From assembly GCF_910594005.1 (NCBI RefSeq), contig NC_057838.1, forward strand, positions 33,038,001 to 33,102,000: a stretch of DNA of 64,000 nt. Direction: 5' to 3'. Positions 11,979-21,234 of the stretch are shown here, in pieces; position 1 is the first letter of the stretch, and the number at the start of each line of letters is the position of its first letter. Both the position numbers and the translations under genes were made by a program. This DNA is from Cervus elaphus (lineage: Eukaryota; Chordata; Mammalia; Artiodactyla; Cervidae). The notes under the pieces were generated by a model. That model made no database searches, had not been told where the DNA came from, and saw only the letters and a program-made list of their open reading frames with translations.

Positions 11979-12110
11979 TAAGTAAGTAAGTGTAGTCGCT
12001 CAGTTGTGTCTGACTCTTTGCGACCCTGTGGATTGTAGCCCACCAGACTCCTCTATCCATGGGTTTCTCCAGGCAAGAACACTGGAGTGGGTTGCCATTT
12101 CCTTCTCCAG
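11979..12110 (-). mobile_element. Bov-tA SINE fragment with TSD
   Basis: Truncated reverse copy ('agtcgctcagttgtgtctga' to 'ccatttccttctccag') with a (TAAG)n tail at its left side. A perfect 12-bp TSD 'acagagaaagac' flanks it at 11967-11978 and 12111-12122, so both insertion edges are certain. Confidence 0.95.
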
Positions 12111-12242
12111 ACAGAGAAAGACGGAACCAACAAAGCAAGAAGCAAAGAAGTCACTCTCCTGTTTTCCTTCTGCTTCTCTAGACGCTGTATCTCAGTCACC
12201 CTTCTAAGACTCCTTTTCCTTTTTCCTTCCTTTAAAAACCAG

Positions 12243-12888
12243 TGTTATACATGATCCAGAAGGATACATGCACCCCAATGGTCACTGAAGCACTGTTTAC
12301 AGTAGCCAAGACATGGAAGCAACCTAAATGTCCATCAACAGAGAAATGGATAAAAAAGATGTGGCACATATACTCACTGGAATATTACTTGGCCATAAAA
12401 AATGGAATAATACCACTTGCAGCAACATGTATGGACACAGAGATTGTCATACTGAATGAAGTTAAGTCAGACAGAGAGGGTGAAATATTCTTTGCCATCC
12501 CTTATATTTGGAATCTAAAAAGAAATGGTACAAATGAACTCACTTGCATAACAGAAAGAGATTCACAGACTTAGAGAATGAACTTAAGGTTGTCAGTCAG
12601 GGGAGGGGAGAGGGAAGGGATAGTTAGGGGGTTTGGAATGGACATGTACAGGCTGCTATATTTAAAGTGGATAACCAACAAGGATCTACTGTATAGCACA
12701 TGGAACTCTGGTCAGTACTATGTGGCAGCCTGGATGGGAGGGGAGTTTGGAGGAGAAATGGATACATGTATCTTTATGGCTGTGTCCCTTCATTGTTCAC
12801 CTGAAATTATCACATTGTTAATCAGCTATACCCCAGTACAATATAAAAAGTCTAAACTGGGAAAAATAAAACCTTAAAAAAAAAAAGC
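12243..12888 (+). mobile_element. Ruminant L1 3' end with poly(A)
   Basis: ORF2 C-terminus ('tacatgcaccccaatggtca', 'gacatggaagcaacctaaat') followed by the 3' UTR ('gatctactgtatagcacatg', 'cagctataccccagtacaat') and a poly(A) at about 12875-12886. The final ~110 codons of ORF2 are open, but the copy is truncated and cannot move by itself. Confidence 0.9.
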
Positions 12889-13830
12889 CAGCATTACACA
12901 TGTCTTCAAATCTCTCCTTTTTTCCTCAAATGACTCCTTTTTCCTCAAAGTCCTCATCCCGTCTTCAGGCTTTCAATATTATCCGTATGATGAAATCTTC
13001 CCAGTCAACATCACCACTCTAGATCTCTCTCCTGAACATCAGATAGGAATGCAAACATGGATGGAGTATAAATTCTAGAAAATTCCATGAACACCCCAAA
13101 GCCAAAATCTCAGAACTACTCGCTTCATCTTCCTTCCAATCCAATCCTTACTCAGATCTGCTCCACTTGCTTTGTTAGTTAATTCAGAAAGGAACAATAC
13201 CACACACCCAAAGTCACTGAAGAAGTCCAGTGGAACAAGCCTAAGAAAGTGCTGGATTTATCCATGTCATTTCCTCTATTTAGTAAACAATGGAAGATGA
13301 ATAAATGGAACACAAGATAATTTCTCTAAATAATTAATCCTGAAGAGCAAAACAAAGCATAGAATTAAATATGATGTTTCAAATATTTTATTATGTCCCA
13401 AACTGACTGAAAATGTTTTCCTTTAAAAGCTGACTAAATAACTACAAATTTAGGTTATGACTGTGATAATCTTGCTCCTGGTAAGTTGCAGAAAAAAACT
13501 TCTAGGCTTTGACAATTATGTTCCACTTAAGTATTTATTCAAAGACTTCCTTAAATTTTGTGTGAGAGGTAAAAAAGAAAATCAGCTACTTACAGATGCT
13601 ATGTCCTCAACACTGCATGCTCTCAGGACCAAACTCACTCATGTCAAGTGTAATCTAGGTAGATTGTGTTTGGGCCATAACAGATGGAAGAGATACTAAG
13701 AGAAAAGTTAACTATGGAGAGAACCATGGTGAACACCATTCATGAGAACTGAATTTAAATAACTGAAATTCTAGTGTGTGGGTATATGAGGTAGACTTGC
13801 CCAGGAAGAGTTTGGGGATTTTTTAGGGAT
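12889..13830. other. Unassigned; possible old repeat at 12.9-13.2 kb
   Basis: 12900-13170 is pyrimidine-rich ('agatctctctcctgaacatc') and may belong to an old interspersed repeat that I cannot name. The rest is AT-rich with a short chance frame at 13457-13699. No gene seen. Confidence 0.4.
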
Positions 13831-13834
13831 TTAT

Positions 13835-14210
13835 TTATTATTTATTGAGGGTTATTTTTTACCTTTTGTTTCATATTGGGTTATTAACAATGTGATTAAC
13901 AATGATGTGTTTACAAAGTGACTGACAATGTGTTAGTTTCAGATGTACAGCAAAGTGATTGTCGTACGTTCACATGTATCTATTCTTTTTCAAATTCTTT
14001 TCCCATTTAGCTTCTTACATACTATTGAGCAGAGTCCCTGCACTGCGCAGCAGAAACTAACACATCCTTGTAAAGTAACTATGCTGCCATATCTATTAAC
14101 ACATAAATTAAAAATTAAAAGTTTATACAGGGAATCAGCAAAATAATAAAATGGATCCACAACAAAGACCTACTGTGTAGCACAGGGAACTCTGCCCTGG
14201 AAGTCTTTGA
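13835..14210. mobile_element. L1 3' UTR pieces in opposite orientations
   Basis: 13920-14060 is minus-strand L1 3' UTR ('gttagtttcagatgtacagc', 'cttttcccatttagcttc'). 14145-14205 is plus-strand 3' UTR ('acctactgtgtagcacaggg'). The words 'gagtccctgcactgcgcag' and 'ctgtgtagcacagggaactc' are near-complementary, so the two pieces overlap the same part of the L1 UTR. Either two insertions or one rearranged copy. Confidence 0.6.
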
Positions 14211-14865
14211 AGATCAAGCATTCCCCATATTGCCCTGTATCCGCTTAAGAAAAGACGTTATTAGCAGGTAGAGCGTCTCCAAAATAACTTTGGATGAAAG
14301 CCTTTCTCAAAGACATTGGTAACAGGTACTCTCAAGGCAGATGAAAGGTTACACTGGATGCTCTCCAAAAATTCTTCCCAGTTAGAACGTATAATGATTT
14401 TTACCTCAAAGAGATGAAAATGAACCTTAAAACAGTAACACTGTCATTACTCAAAACTGTCTCAAAATACAACATGTCTATGCCCATCATTACTTCCAAG
14501 CCTCAAGAGGGTACAAGGTGCCTTGAAAGTAAAACATAGTGAAAAGAACCAGAGGGGAGGTAACATTGAGAAATCAACTGACTTTGCCATCTATGCTCCC
14601 TGGCCCTGAGTCTCCCCCAGGCAACCAAGAGAACCCTCTGTGAGAAGCATTTTAAGCCCCTCCTTCTTCAACCCCACAGTGGTCAGTGTTGCTTATCAAA
14701 ACCTAGCAAGTTAATGTTCCATTCCTGCAAGCTCTGCTTCCTCCTATGTACAAAGCAGTTTGAAGCATGCCAAAGAGAGATGCTGATCTAATAACAAACA
14801 CTTAGACAAGCTCATGTCTCAGGGGCAGGCAGGATTGGAGAGTATGCAGCCCAATGCCCATGTCT
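14211..14865. other. No recognisable feature
   Basis: Unique-looking sequence of ordinary base composition with no assigned repeat and no convincing frame. Confidence 0.5.
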
Positions 14866-14985
14866 ATATTTATGAACCTGATACAATCTGTAAATCCATG
14901 GCTGATTCATGTCAATGTATGGCAAAAACCACTACAATATTGTAAAGTAATTAGCCTCCAACTAATAAAAATAAATGAAAAAATA
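14866..14985 (+). mobile_element. Ruminant L1 3' UTR tail (host of a younger L1)
   Basis: Carries 'atggctgattcatgtcaatg' and 'taattagcctccaactaata', the conserved end of the ruminant L1 3' UTR, then an A-rich tail. A second L1 has inserted in that tail; the host tail continues after the right TSD at about 17510 ('aatagataaataaaaataaa'). Confidence 0.9.
14967..14985 (+). repeat. Left TSD of the inverted L1
   Basis: The 19-nt sequence 'aaaaataaatgaaaaaata' occurs here and again, identical, at 17491-17509. It brackets the L1 at 14986-17490. The A-run at its left edge makes the first few bases ambiguous. Confidence 0.9.
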
Positions 14986-15651
14986 TACTCCTAAGTATTT
15001 TATTCTTTTTGTTGCAATGGTGAATGGTATTGTTTCCTTAATTTCTCTTTCTGTTTTTTCATTGTTAGTATATAGGAATGCAAGGGATTTCTGTGTGTTA
15101 ATTTTATATCCTGCAACTTTACTATATTCATTGATTAGTTCTAGTAATTTTCTCGTAGAGTCTTTAGGGTTTTCTATATAGAGGATCATGTCATCTGCAA
15201 ACAGTGAGAGTTTCACTTCTTCTTTTCCTATCTGGATTCCTTTTACTTCTTTTTCTGCTCTGATTGCTGTGGCCAAAACTTCCAACACTATGTTGAACAG
15301 TAGTGGTGAGAGTGGGCACCCTTGTCTTGTTCCTGATTTCAGGGGAAATGCTTTCAATTTTTCACCATTGAGGGTGATGCTTGCTGTGGGTTTGTCATAT
15401 ATAGCTTTTATTATGTTGAGGTATGTTCCTTCTATTCCTGCTTTTTGGAGAGTTTTAATCATAAATGAGTGTTGAATTTTGTCAAAGGCTTTCTCTGCAT
15501 CTATTGAGATAATCATATGGTTTTTATCTTTCAATTTGTTAATGTGGTGTATTACATTGATTGATTTGCGGATATTGAAGAATCCTTGCATTCCTGGGAT
15601 AAAGCCCACTTGGTCGTGGTGTATGATTTTTTTAATATGTTGTTGGATTCT
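14986..15651 (-). pseudogene. L1 ORF2 reverse-transcriptase core, inverted fragment
   Basis: Continuous minus-strand frame through the ORF2 reverse-transcriptase domain. It starts inside the domain ('HHDQVGFIPGMQGFFNIRKS'), passes 'ISIDAEKAFDKIQH' and 'GTRQGCPLSPLLFNIVLEVL', and includes the catalytic 'FADDMILY' box. It ends at 'KRIKYLGVYF', where the inversion abuts the TSD. It has no stop codon or frameshift over some 220 codons. In the L1 life cycle the product copies L1 RNA into the target site, but here the frame is cut from the rest of ORF2 and has no start of its own. Confidence 0.9.
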
Positions 15652-17145
15652 GTTAAAGACCTATACATAGAAAACTATAAAACACTGATGAAAGAAATCA
15701 AAGAGGACACAAACAGATGGAGAAACATACCGTGTTCATGGATTGGAAGAATCAATATTGTCAAAATGGCTATTCTACCCAAAGCAATCTATAGATTCAA
15801 TGCAATCCCTATCAAGCTACCAACGGTATTTTTCACAGAACTAGACCAAAGAATTTCACAATTTGTATGGAAATACAAAAAACCTCGAATAGCCAAAGTA
15901 ATCTTGAAAAAGAAGAATGGAACTGGAGGAATCAACCTGCCTGACTTCAGACTCTACTACAAAGCCACAGTCATCAAGACAGTGTGGTACTGGCACAAAG
16001 ACAGAAATATAGACCAATGGAACAGAATAGAAAGCCCAGAGATAAATCCACGAACCTATGGACACCTTATCTTTGACAAAGGAGGCAAGGATACACAATG
16101 GAAAAAAGACAACCTCTTTAACAAGTGGTGCTGGGAAAACTGGTCAACCACTTGCAAAAGAATGAAACTAGAACACTTTCTAACACCATACACAAAAATA
16201 AACTCAAAATGGATTAAAGATCTAAATGTAAGACCAGAAACTATAAAACTCCTAGAGGAGAACATAGGCAAAACACTCTCCGACATAAATCACAGCAAGA
16301 TCCTCTATGACCCACCTCCCAGAATATTGGAAATAAAGGCAAAACTAAACAAATGGGATCTAATGAAACTTAAAAGCTTTTGCACTACAAAAGAAACTAT
16401 AAGTAAGGTGAAAAGACAGCCGTCAGATTGGGAGAAAATAATAGCAAATGAAGAAACAGACAAAGGATTAATCTCAAAAATATACAAGCAACTCCTGCAG
16501 CTCAATTCCAGAAAAATAAATGACCCAATCAAAAAGTGGGCCAAAGAACTAAACAGACATTTCTCCAAAGAAGACATACAGATGGCTAACAAACACATGA
16601 AATGGTGCTCAACATCACTCATTATTAGAGAAATGCAAATCAAAACCACAATGAGGTACCATTACACGCCAGTCAGGATGGCTGCTATCCAAAAGTCTAC
16701 AAGCAATAAATGCTGGAGAGGGTGTGGAGAAAAGGGAACCCTCTTACACTGTTGGTGGGAATGCAAACTAGTACAGCCACTATGGAAAACAGTGTGGAGA
16801 TTCCTTAAAAAACTGGAAATAGAACTGCCATATGACCCAGCAATACCACTTCTGGGCATACACACTGAGGAAACCAGATCTGAAAGAGACACATGCACCC
16901 CAATGTTCATCGCAGCACTGTTTATAATAGCCAGGACATGGAAGCAACCTAGATGCCCATCAGCAGATGAATGGATAAGGAAGCTGTGGTACATATACAC
17001 CATGGAATTTTACTCAGCCGTCAAAAGGAATTCATTTGAACCAGTCCTAATGAGATGGATGAAACTGGAGCCCCTTATACAGAGTGAAGTAAGCCAGAAA
17101 GATAAAGAACATTACAGCATACTAACACATATATATGGAATTTAG
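15652..17145 (+). pseudogene. L1 ORF2 C-terminal part
   Basis: Open plus-strand frame of about 498 codons from 'VKDLYIENYKTLMKEIKEDT' to the natural ORF2 stop after 'YSILTHIYGI'. It spans the thumb and later region of the reverse transcriptase and the C-terminal segment with the cysteine-containing 'CWWECKLVQPLWKTVWRF' motif. No stop or frameshift is seen. The frame technically extends upstream to an ATG at 15586, but those first ~22 codons are antisense to the inverted segment and are not L1 coding sequence. Confidence 0.9.
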
Positions 17146-17490
17146 AAAGATGGTAACGATAACCCTATATGCAAAACAGAAAAAGAGACACAGAAATACA
17201 GAACAGACTTTTGAACTCTGTGGGAGAAGGTGAGGGTGGGATGTTTCAAAAGAACAGCATGTATACTATCTATGGTGAAACAGATCACCAGCCCAGGTGG
17301 GATGCATGAGACAAGTGCTCGGGCCTGGTGCACTGGGAAGACCCAGAGGAATCGGGTGGAGAGGGAGGTGGGAGGGGGGATCGGGATGGGGAATAAGTGT
17401 AAATCTATGGCTGATTCATATCAATGTATGACAAAACCCACTGAAATGTTGTGAAGTAATTAGCCTCCAACTAATAAAAAAATTAAAAAA
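17146..17490 (+). other. L1 3' UTR with G-rich tract and poly(A)
   Basis: 3' UTR of the inverted L1. It contains a purine block at about 17345-17395 with several GGG runs ('gagggaggtgggagggggga'), typical of L1 3' UTRs and able in principle to form a G-quadruplex. It ends with 'tagcctccaactaataaaaa' and A's. Confidence 0.85.
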
Positions 17491-17616
17491 AAAAATAAAT
17501 GAAAAAATAAATAGATAAATAAAAATAAAGAATTTTTTAAAAATCACTTTTTGTCGTCTGGGTTTTGAAACAATCACTGGTCCAGAATTTTTGGAATCTG
17601 ATAACTACTTTGAGGG

Positions 17617-17820
17617 CTTCCTAGGTAGATCAGTGCTCAAGTATCCGCCTGCCAGTGCAGGAGACATGGGTTCGATCCCTGGGTCAGGAAGATCCTCTGG
17701 AGAAGGAAACAGCAACCCATTCTAGTATTCCTGCCTGGAGAAACCCATGGACAGAGGAGCCTGGTGGGCTACAGACCATGGGGTCGCAAAGACTCGGACA
17801 TGACTAAGCATGCATGCAAT
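17617..17820 (+). mobile_element. Bov-tA SINE with TSD
   Basis: Full-length forward copy from 'cttcctaggtagatcag' to 'catgactaagcatgcatgca'. Pol III-type B box region 'gggttcgatccctgggtc' is intact. An 11-bp TSD 'tactttgaggg' lies at 17606-17616 and 17821-17831. Confidence 0.97.
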
Positions 17821-17831
17821 TACTTTGAGGG

Positions 17832-18240
17832 TAAGAAGAAAAAAAGAGGAAATCTACACTGTGTAGAATCAAGCCACAGACAAGAAGCACAATGCTCATC
17901 TTCAGCATCCCTTATCCCTTCCTGTCCCGAGTCACCATCCCCATAGCATCATATGGTCCAGATTTCCCCAAGCCTCAGCTTCTCAAAACTTCCTTATCCT
18001 GGATCTGATCTGAAAAACTAAAAGTATTTCTATAGTAAAATCATTAACTTCGGACTTCACACAAGTTAGTTATTCTTCCTAGATTATCTGTGGTGACCGC
18101 AAACCTTCAATCAGGGCTAAGTATGTTTATTAATACAAATCAACCAAAATAATGAGGATCAATGGCATCTCTGTTATTTCTGTGTACAATTGCACAGGGT
18201 CATTGGGAGAATAGCCTCCCCCACCTCTGCTTCTAATACC
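17832..18240. other. No recognisable feature
   Basis: About 400 bp of unique-looking sequence between a SINE and an L2. No gene or repeat assigned. Confidence 0.5.
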
Positions 18241-18475
18241 ATGATCTCTGTGACAGTAAGATTAGCATCCTAACATACTCCGTGTGATCCATCAGCTGGA
18301 TTATTTTAGGCTCTGTGTTAACTGCACAAATGTCATCTGCTTACTGACCAGCTTCACCTTGCACCATTCTCTACTTCAGTTCCTAAATTCCTCTGCCCAC
18401 GTTTATTCCTTCTTAAAGCCCTGCACATATATTCAAATCTTTCCCTCCCAACCTATACCTCCCTTTACCTAGTTA

Positions 18476-18649
18476 TTTTATTTTTACTTTATCTATTTTT
18501 AACTGAAGGATAATCTCTTTACAATATTGTGCAGGTGTCTGCCATACATCAACATGAATCAGTCGTAGGTATACATATGTGCCCTCCCTCCTGAATCTCA
18601 TTTCCTGCCTCTCACCCCATCCCATCCCTTTAAGTGGTCACAGAGCATG
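18476..18649 (-). mobile_element. Ruminant L1 3' UTR fragment in L2
   Basis: Reverse L1 tail ('tgccatacatcaacatgaat', 'gtaggtatacatatgtgccc') with its T-rich end at the left. An 8-bp TSD 'cctagtta' flanks it at 18468-18475 and 18650-18657. Confidence 0.9.
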
Positions 18650-18777
18650 CCTAGTTAATTTTCACTCATCTTTGCAAGTCTACTCAGAAGTCAGGAATAT
18701 ATGGATACATTTCCTGACCAGGTTTTATTTATATTGTGAAGTCCTTCCCAGCTCCATGTGCTTCTTTTTATATATGT

Positions 18778-18936
18778 ATATTTTGTTTATTTATTTGGTT
18801 GCACTAGGTCTTAGTTGCAGCACACTGGGTCTTTCAGTTGTGACATTTGGAATTTAGTTCCTTAATCAGGGATTTAACTCAGGCCCCCTGTATTGGAATG
18901 CAGAGTCTTAACCACTGAACCACCAGGGAAGTCCCT
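18778..18936 (-). mobile_element. CHR-type tRNA-derived SINE
   Basis: Reverse copy ending 'ccactgaaccaccagggaag'. It differs from Bov-tA by the 'ggttgcactaggtcttagtt' body. Imperfect 14-bp TSDs 'ccatgtgcttcttt' and 'ccaggtacttcttt' lie at 18764-18777 and 18937-18950. Confidence 0.85.
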
Positions 18937-19107
18937 CCAGGTACTTCTTTCACAGCAGTTTCTGAAGCTCTAATTACTTTCATGATGAGTCTTCCAGGAC
19001 ACGAGGACAAGGATCGCAAGGATCATCTCTGTTATGCTCATTAATGATCTCCACCAGCAAGTTTAGATCAGGGTTTCATAAATATTAGTGAAATGAAAGA
19101 ATAAACC

Positions 19108-19619
19108 AGCAACTTGACAAAAAATGATCTACAATGTAGTCACAACGTCATCAGTCTGAAAGGTCTGAGTTATCAAATAACAACCATAAAGAAATTCTGA
19201 TCCAAAAACAGATAGGGAGAAAAGGAACATGAAATAGCCTCAACTTGCTGCAAATGAAAAGAAAACCTTGACAACCCATCTGCCTTAGAACTTGGAAGAC
19301 AAATCCATTCACACACTTTATCTTTCTGGAGGCTATAGGTATTGCATAAAAATGAATTTAAACTTTTTAAAAAAGGAGCTCTACCATCAGCCATTAAATA
19401 AAAAGCTGAAACATAATAAGGAAGTAGCAGAAGTTATCTAGGCCAAACAGGGAGTTGTTTTTTAACAAAAGGATTAGGCCCCAGATGATCCCAGAAGAAC
19501 CCAGGCAAATTTTAACAAACATGAAAGAAGTACTTAACGTTTGTCTCATAAGGGATTGTAGTCTGCAAAATAGTGATGAAAAGAACTCAGTAACTGAAGT
19601 GTGGGTTTAGACCAGAAGA
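19108..19619. other. No recognisable feature
   Basis: About 500 bp, AT-rich, no assigned repeat. A 73-codon minus frame (19173-19394) shows no domain. Confidence 0.5.
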
Positions 19620-19785
19620 GTAGTCCTCAGCCTCAGCAGGCTTCAGAACTGCTGGGTGATTCTATACCGTTTCTGAGCTGAAACACACAGTTTCTGACTC
19701 AGGAAATTTGGGTAGGAATTTTCACTTCTAACATAAATGTTCATAAGGCATGCTGGTTTGGAGATCACATTTGGAGAAGCATTAA
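19620..19785 (+). repeat. MER5A DNA transposon (hAT, non-autonomous)
   Basis: Order matches MER5A: 'cttcagaactgctgggtgat', 'agtttctgactcaggaaatt', and the terminal inverted-repeat side 'cacatttggagaagcatt' (MER5A: cacactttgagaaccact). Diverged. Confidence 0.65.
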
Positions 19786-19876
19786 CTAGAACTCTGCAGT
19801 AAAAAGCAGGAACTCTGTGATGCAGGGAGAGGGGAGAAGTTGAACTTAACCCTTTCTCTCTTTTCTTGTTCTACCA
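19754..19876 (+). repeat. Left copy of ~115-bp direct repeat flanking BovB
   Basis: Begins inside the MER5A end and continues through 'gaagttgaacttaacc' to 'ttgttctaccat'. A diverged copy is found on the other side of the BovB at 20829-20942. By eye the two share most positions, with small indels. Confidence 0.85.
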
Positions 19877-20836
19877 TTGCTGTTGTTGGTGTTCAGTCAT
19901 GAAGTCTTATTGAACTCTGCGACTCCATGGACTGCAGCATACCAGGCTTCCCTGTCTTCCCCCATCTCCAGGAGCTTGCTCAAACTCACGTCCACTAAGT
20001 CAGTGATACCATCCAACCATCTCATCCTCTGTTGTCCCCTTCTCCTCCTGCTTTCAATTTTTCCCAGCACCAGGGTCTTTTCCAATAAGTAGGCTCTTAG
20101 CATCAAGTAGCCAAAGTATTGGAGCTTCATCTTCAGCATCAGTCCTTCCAAAAAATATTCAGGACTAATTTCCTTTAGGATTGACTGGTTTGATCTCCTG
20201 GCAGTTCAAAGGACTCTCAAGAGTCTTCTCCAACACCACAGTTCAAAAGCATCCATTCTTTGGTGGTCAGCCTTCTTTATGGTCCAACTCTCACATCCAT
20301 ACATGACTACTGGAAAAACCATAACTTTGACTAGACGGACCTTTGTCAGCAAAGTGATGTCTCTGCTTTTTAATACACTACCTATGTTTGTCATAGCTTT
20401 TATTACAAGGAGCAAGAATCTTTTAATTTCGTGACTACTGTTACTGTCTACAGTGATTCTGAAGCCCAAGAAAATAAATCTGCCACTGTTTCCACTTTTT
20501 CTCCATCTATTTACCATGAAGTGATGGGATAGGATGTAATGACCTTAGCTTTTTGAATGTTGAGTTTTAAGCCAGCTTTTTTACTCTCCTCTTTCACCTT
20601 TATCCAGAGGCTTCTTTAGTTCTTCTTTGCTTTCTGCCATTAGTGTGGGATCATCTGCATATCTGAGGTTATTGATATTTCTCCTGGCAATCTTAATTCC
20701 AGCTTGTGCTTCATCCAGCCCAACATTTCACATGATGAACTCTGCATATAAGTTAAATAAGCAGGGTGACAATATACAGCCTTGACGTACTCCTTTCCCA
20801 GTTTTGAACAGTCTGTTGTTCCATGTCTGGTTGCCA
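19872..20836 (-). mobile_element. BovB (RTE) LINE, 5'-truncated, reverse
   Basis: About 960 bp of BovB 3' sequence in reverse: '(g)tgttcagtcatgaagtct' at the 3' side, 'ggttgtccaactctcacatcc'-like block near 20285, and at the 5' side 'caatatacagccttgacgta' and 'tctgttgttccatgtctgg'. The reverse-transcriptase frame is broken by stops and frameshifts. Diverged direct repeats of some 115 bp flank the element. Confidence 0.95.
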
Positions 20837-20942
20837 CACTTTGAGAAGTGTTAACTAAAACTTCAGAATAAAAAGAAGGAACAGTGTGATACAGGGAAGG
20901 AGGGAAGTTGAACTTAACTTCCACCTCCATTTTCAGTCTACC
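20829..20942 (+). repeat. Right copy of ~115-bp direct repeat flanking BovB
   Basis: Starts with 'cacactttgagaagtgttaa', that is, the MER5A terminus, and runs through 'gggaagttgaacttaact' to 'cagtctaccata'. It parallels 19754-19876. The MER5A terminus without the rest of MER5A shows that this is a duplicated segment of the target locus. Confidence 0.85.
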
Positions 20943-21234
20943 ATATATACTTCAAATCCAATATATGCCACTTGCTGGATGCCTAATTCACATCCTAAAG
21001 TGAAGAGAGCAGAGAGACCCAGTGTAATCTCCTTAAAGGCTGCTTTCTGTAGTCACCTTCTCTCCTCTCAAAGAGAGCCTCCCCAGTGCACAGGGAGGAC
21101 AGCACAAGACCACCCAAAGGATGTGATTTTTGGCAGATCTTTATTCAAAATGACAATAATGAAACCATTTGTTGAACACGATGACATGCTGAGCCTTGTA
21201 TCCAGACATCTTAGTTCCCACATACCCTCTACAA

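Larger units (their letters stand above)
14986..17490 (+). mobile_element. Young ruminant L1 (L1-BT) with 5' inversion
   Basis: A 2.5-kb 5'-truncated L1 whose 5' part is inverted. 14986 to about 15651 encodes ORF2 on the minus strand; about 15652 to 17145 encodes the rest of ORF2 on the plus strand; the 3' UTR and poly(A) end at 17490. Identical 19-bp TSDs flank the whole unit, so it is one insertion event. In L1 order, the inverted part stops just after 'KYLGVYF' and the plus part resumes at 'VKDLYIENYKTL'; only about five codons are lost. This is the expected product of twin priming during target-primed reverse transcription. Both ORF2 halves remain open and the TSD is perfect, pointing to a recent insertion. 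It lacks the 5' UTR, ORF1 and the endonuclease domain and cannot be active. Confidence 0.95.
18240..19107 (+). repeat. L2 LINE 3' region, split by two insertions
   Basis: L2 blocks in order: 'ttgcaccattctctacttca', 'tcttaaagccctgcacatat', 'ttcactcatctttgcaagtc', 'cgaggacaaggatcgcaagg' and the end 'cataaatattagtgaaatga' (L2: cataaatatttgttgaatga). An L1 fragment (18476-18649) and a CHR SINE (18778-18936) interrupt it. Confidence 0.7.

Noticed and set aside
15586..15651. Upstream ATG extension of the plus-strand L1 frame
   Set aside because: These codons are antisense to the inverted ORF2 segment. The true L1 coding sequence starts at the inversion junction.
16305..17003. Minus-strand frames of 76-114 codons
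   Set aside because: Shadows of the plus-strand L1 ORF2.
17640..17700. tRNA gene
   Set aside because: The A/B-box-like sequence and 'ggttcgatccct' belong to the tRNA-derived head of Bov-tA. All tRNA-like hits in the window are SINE heads.
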